From Nostoc sp. CMAA1605 (GTDB taxonomy: Bacteria; Cyanobacteriota; Cyanobacteriia; Cyanobacteriales; Nostocaceae), in the NCBI RefSeq assembly GCF_021596505.1, contig NZ_PJIZ01000011.1:29210-93209 (forward strand): a stretch of 64,000 nucleotides of DNA, read 5' to 3'. Both the position numbers and the translations under genes were made by a program. This document shows, one piece after another, positions 63,814 through 64,000 of the stretch. The stretch's first letter is position 1, and every line of letters starts with the position of its first letter. A model generated the notes under the pieces. It was not told where the DNA came from and did not search any database. It saw nothing but the letters and a program-made list of their open reading frames with translations.

Positions 63814-64000
63814 ATGAGTTTTCAGCAAGATGTCGTTTTATTGATTACCCACAGTGGTGATTATTTCACTATTGATAGAGTGATAGCATCGCTATTGAAA
63901 CGTGGTGTCCAGCCAATACGCTTGGACACTGATAAATTTCCTATGAATATCAAAATCAATGCCTATTTAAATAATGACGAAAATCATCACAGGGTAGAAT
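63814..64000 (+). CDS. Microviridin ATP-grasp ligase, N-terminal part
   Basis: 62 codons of a gene that runs off the window. MSFQQDVVLLITHSGDYFTI, then DRVIASLLKRGVQPIRLDTD and KFPMNIKINAYLNN, the characteristic start of MvdC/MvdD-family ligases (MdnB/MdnC). These close the ester or amide bridges of microviridins. Which of the two it is cannot be settled from this part. ATG at 63814, 292 bp after the precursor. Confidence 0.85.
   Translation, partial: MSFQQDVVLLITHSGDYFTIDRVIASLLKRGVQPIRLDTDKFPMNIKINAYLNNDENHHRVE

Overview
The window is chromosomal DNA of a filamentous, probably heterocystous cyanobacterium of the Nostoc/Anabaena group. Evidence: dense HIP1 octamers (GCGATCGC), long intergenic tracts of heptanucleotide repeats (CCCCAAT, TATTCCC, CACTCAC, AGTCAAT types), a hybrid-kinase adenylate cyclase of CyaC type, Pkn-like kinases, and cyanobacterial-type split Gdt1 transporters. 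No computation or database search was run; family calls come from reading motifs.

Layout. (1) 0-3.7 kb: end of a CRISPR-Cas locus (cas4, cas1, cas2, leader, array of 18 repeats and 17 spacers), probably type I-D judged from repeat style; effector genes would lie upstream of the window. A TTAA-flanked MITE sits between cas1 and cas2. (2) 3.8-8 kb: a split Gdt1/UPF0016 cation exporter pair, a GNAT enzyme, a second MITE, and an XPB-helicase/Bax1-nuclease pair. (3) 8-21 kb: hybrid histidine kinase, YqiA-like esterase, hisC, a GNAT, cyaC, a TonB-like protein and tRNA-Gly(UCC). (4) 21.3-29.4 kb: a wrecked accessory region holding two tandem 187-nt MITEs, an IS630 transposase remnant joined to an EAD fragment, a helicase/PLD remnant, a frameshifted EAD-FGE gene, an orphan EAD, a hsdS scrap, an intact 971-aa PLD/SNF2-like helicase, and an IS5-type element inserted beside an older transposase remnant. 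(5) 29.6-47.4 kb: a Zur-box-controlled COG0523/phosphoesterase operon, dapB, mnmA, small regulators, a TPR protein, two tandem Ser/Thr kinases, a DUF4397 protein and a WD40 membrane protein. (6) 47.8-58 kb: a second conflict island with a VMAP-MoxR-vWA/FGE ternary operon, a papain-fold toxin with an immunity gene cut by the third 187-nt MITE, a Bpu10I-like R-M pair and a HEPN/LOTUS-like protein. (7) 58-64 kb: typA, then a microviridin-type graspetide cluster: C39-peptidase ABC transporter, a three-core precursor, and the start of an ATP-grasp ligase that runs off the end.

The most notable points are the three-core graspetide precursor with a GG site before the cores and a C39 transporter beside it; the VMAP ternary system; MITE insertions whose removal in silico restores tight cas1-cas2 spacing and an alternative end for the immunity gene; a Zur-box operon whose phosphoesterases have altered metal-ligand motifs; and heptamer repeats that supply start or stop codons of neighbouring genes.
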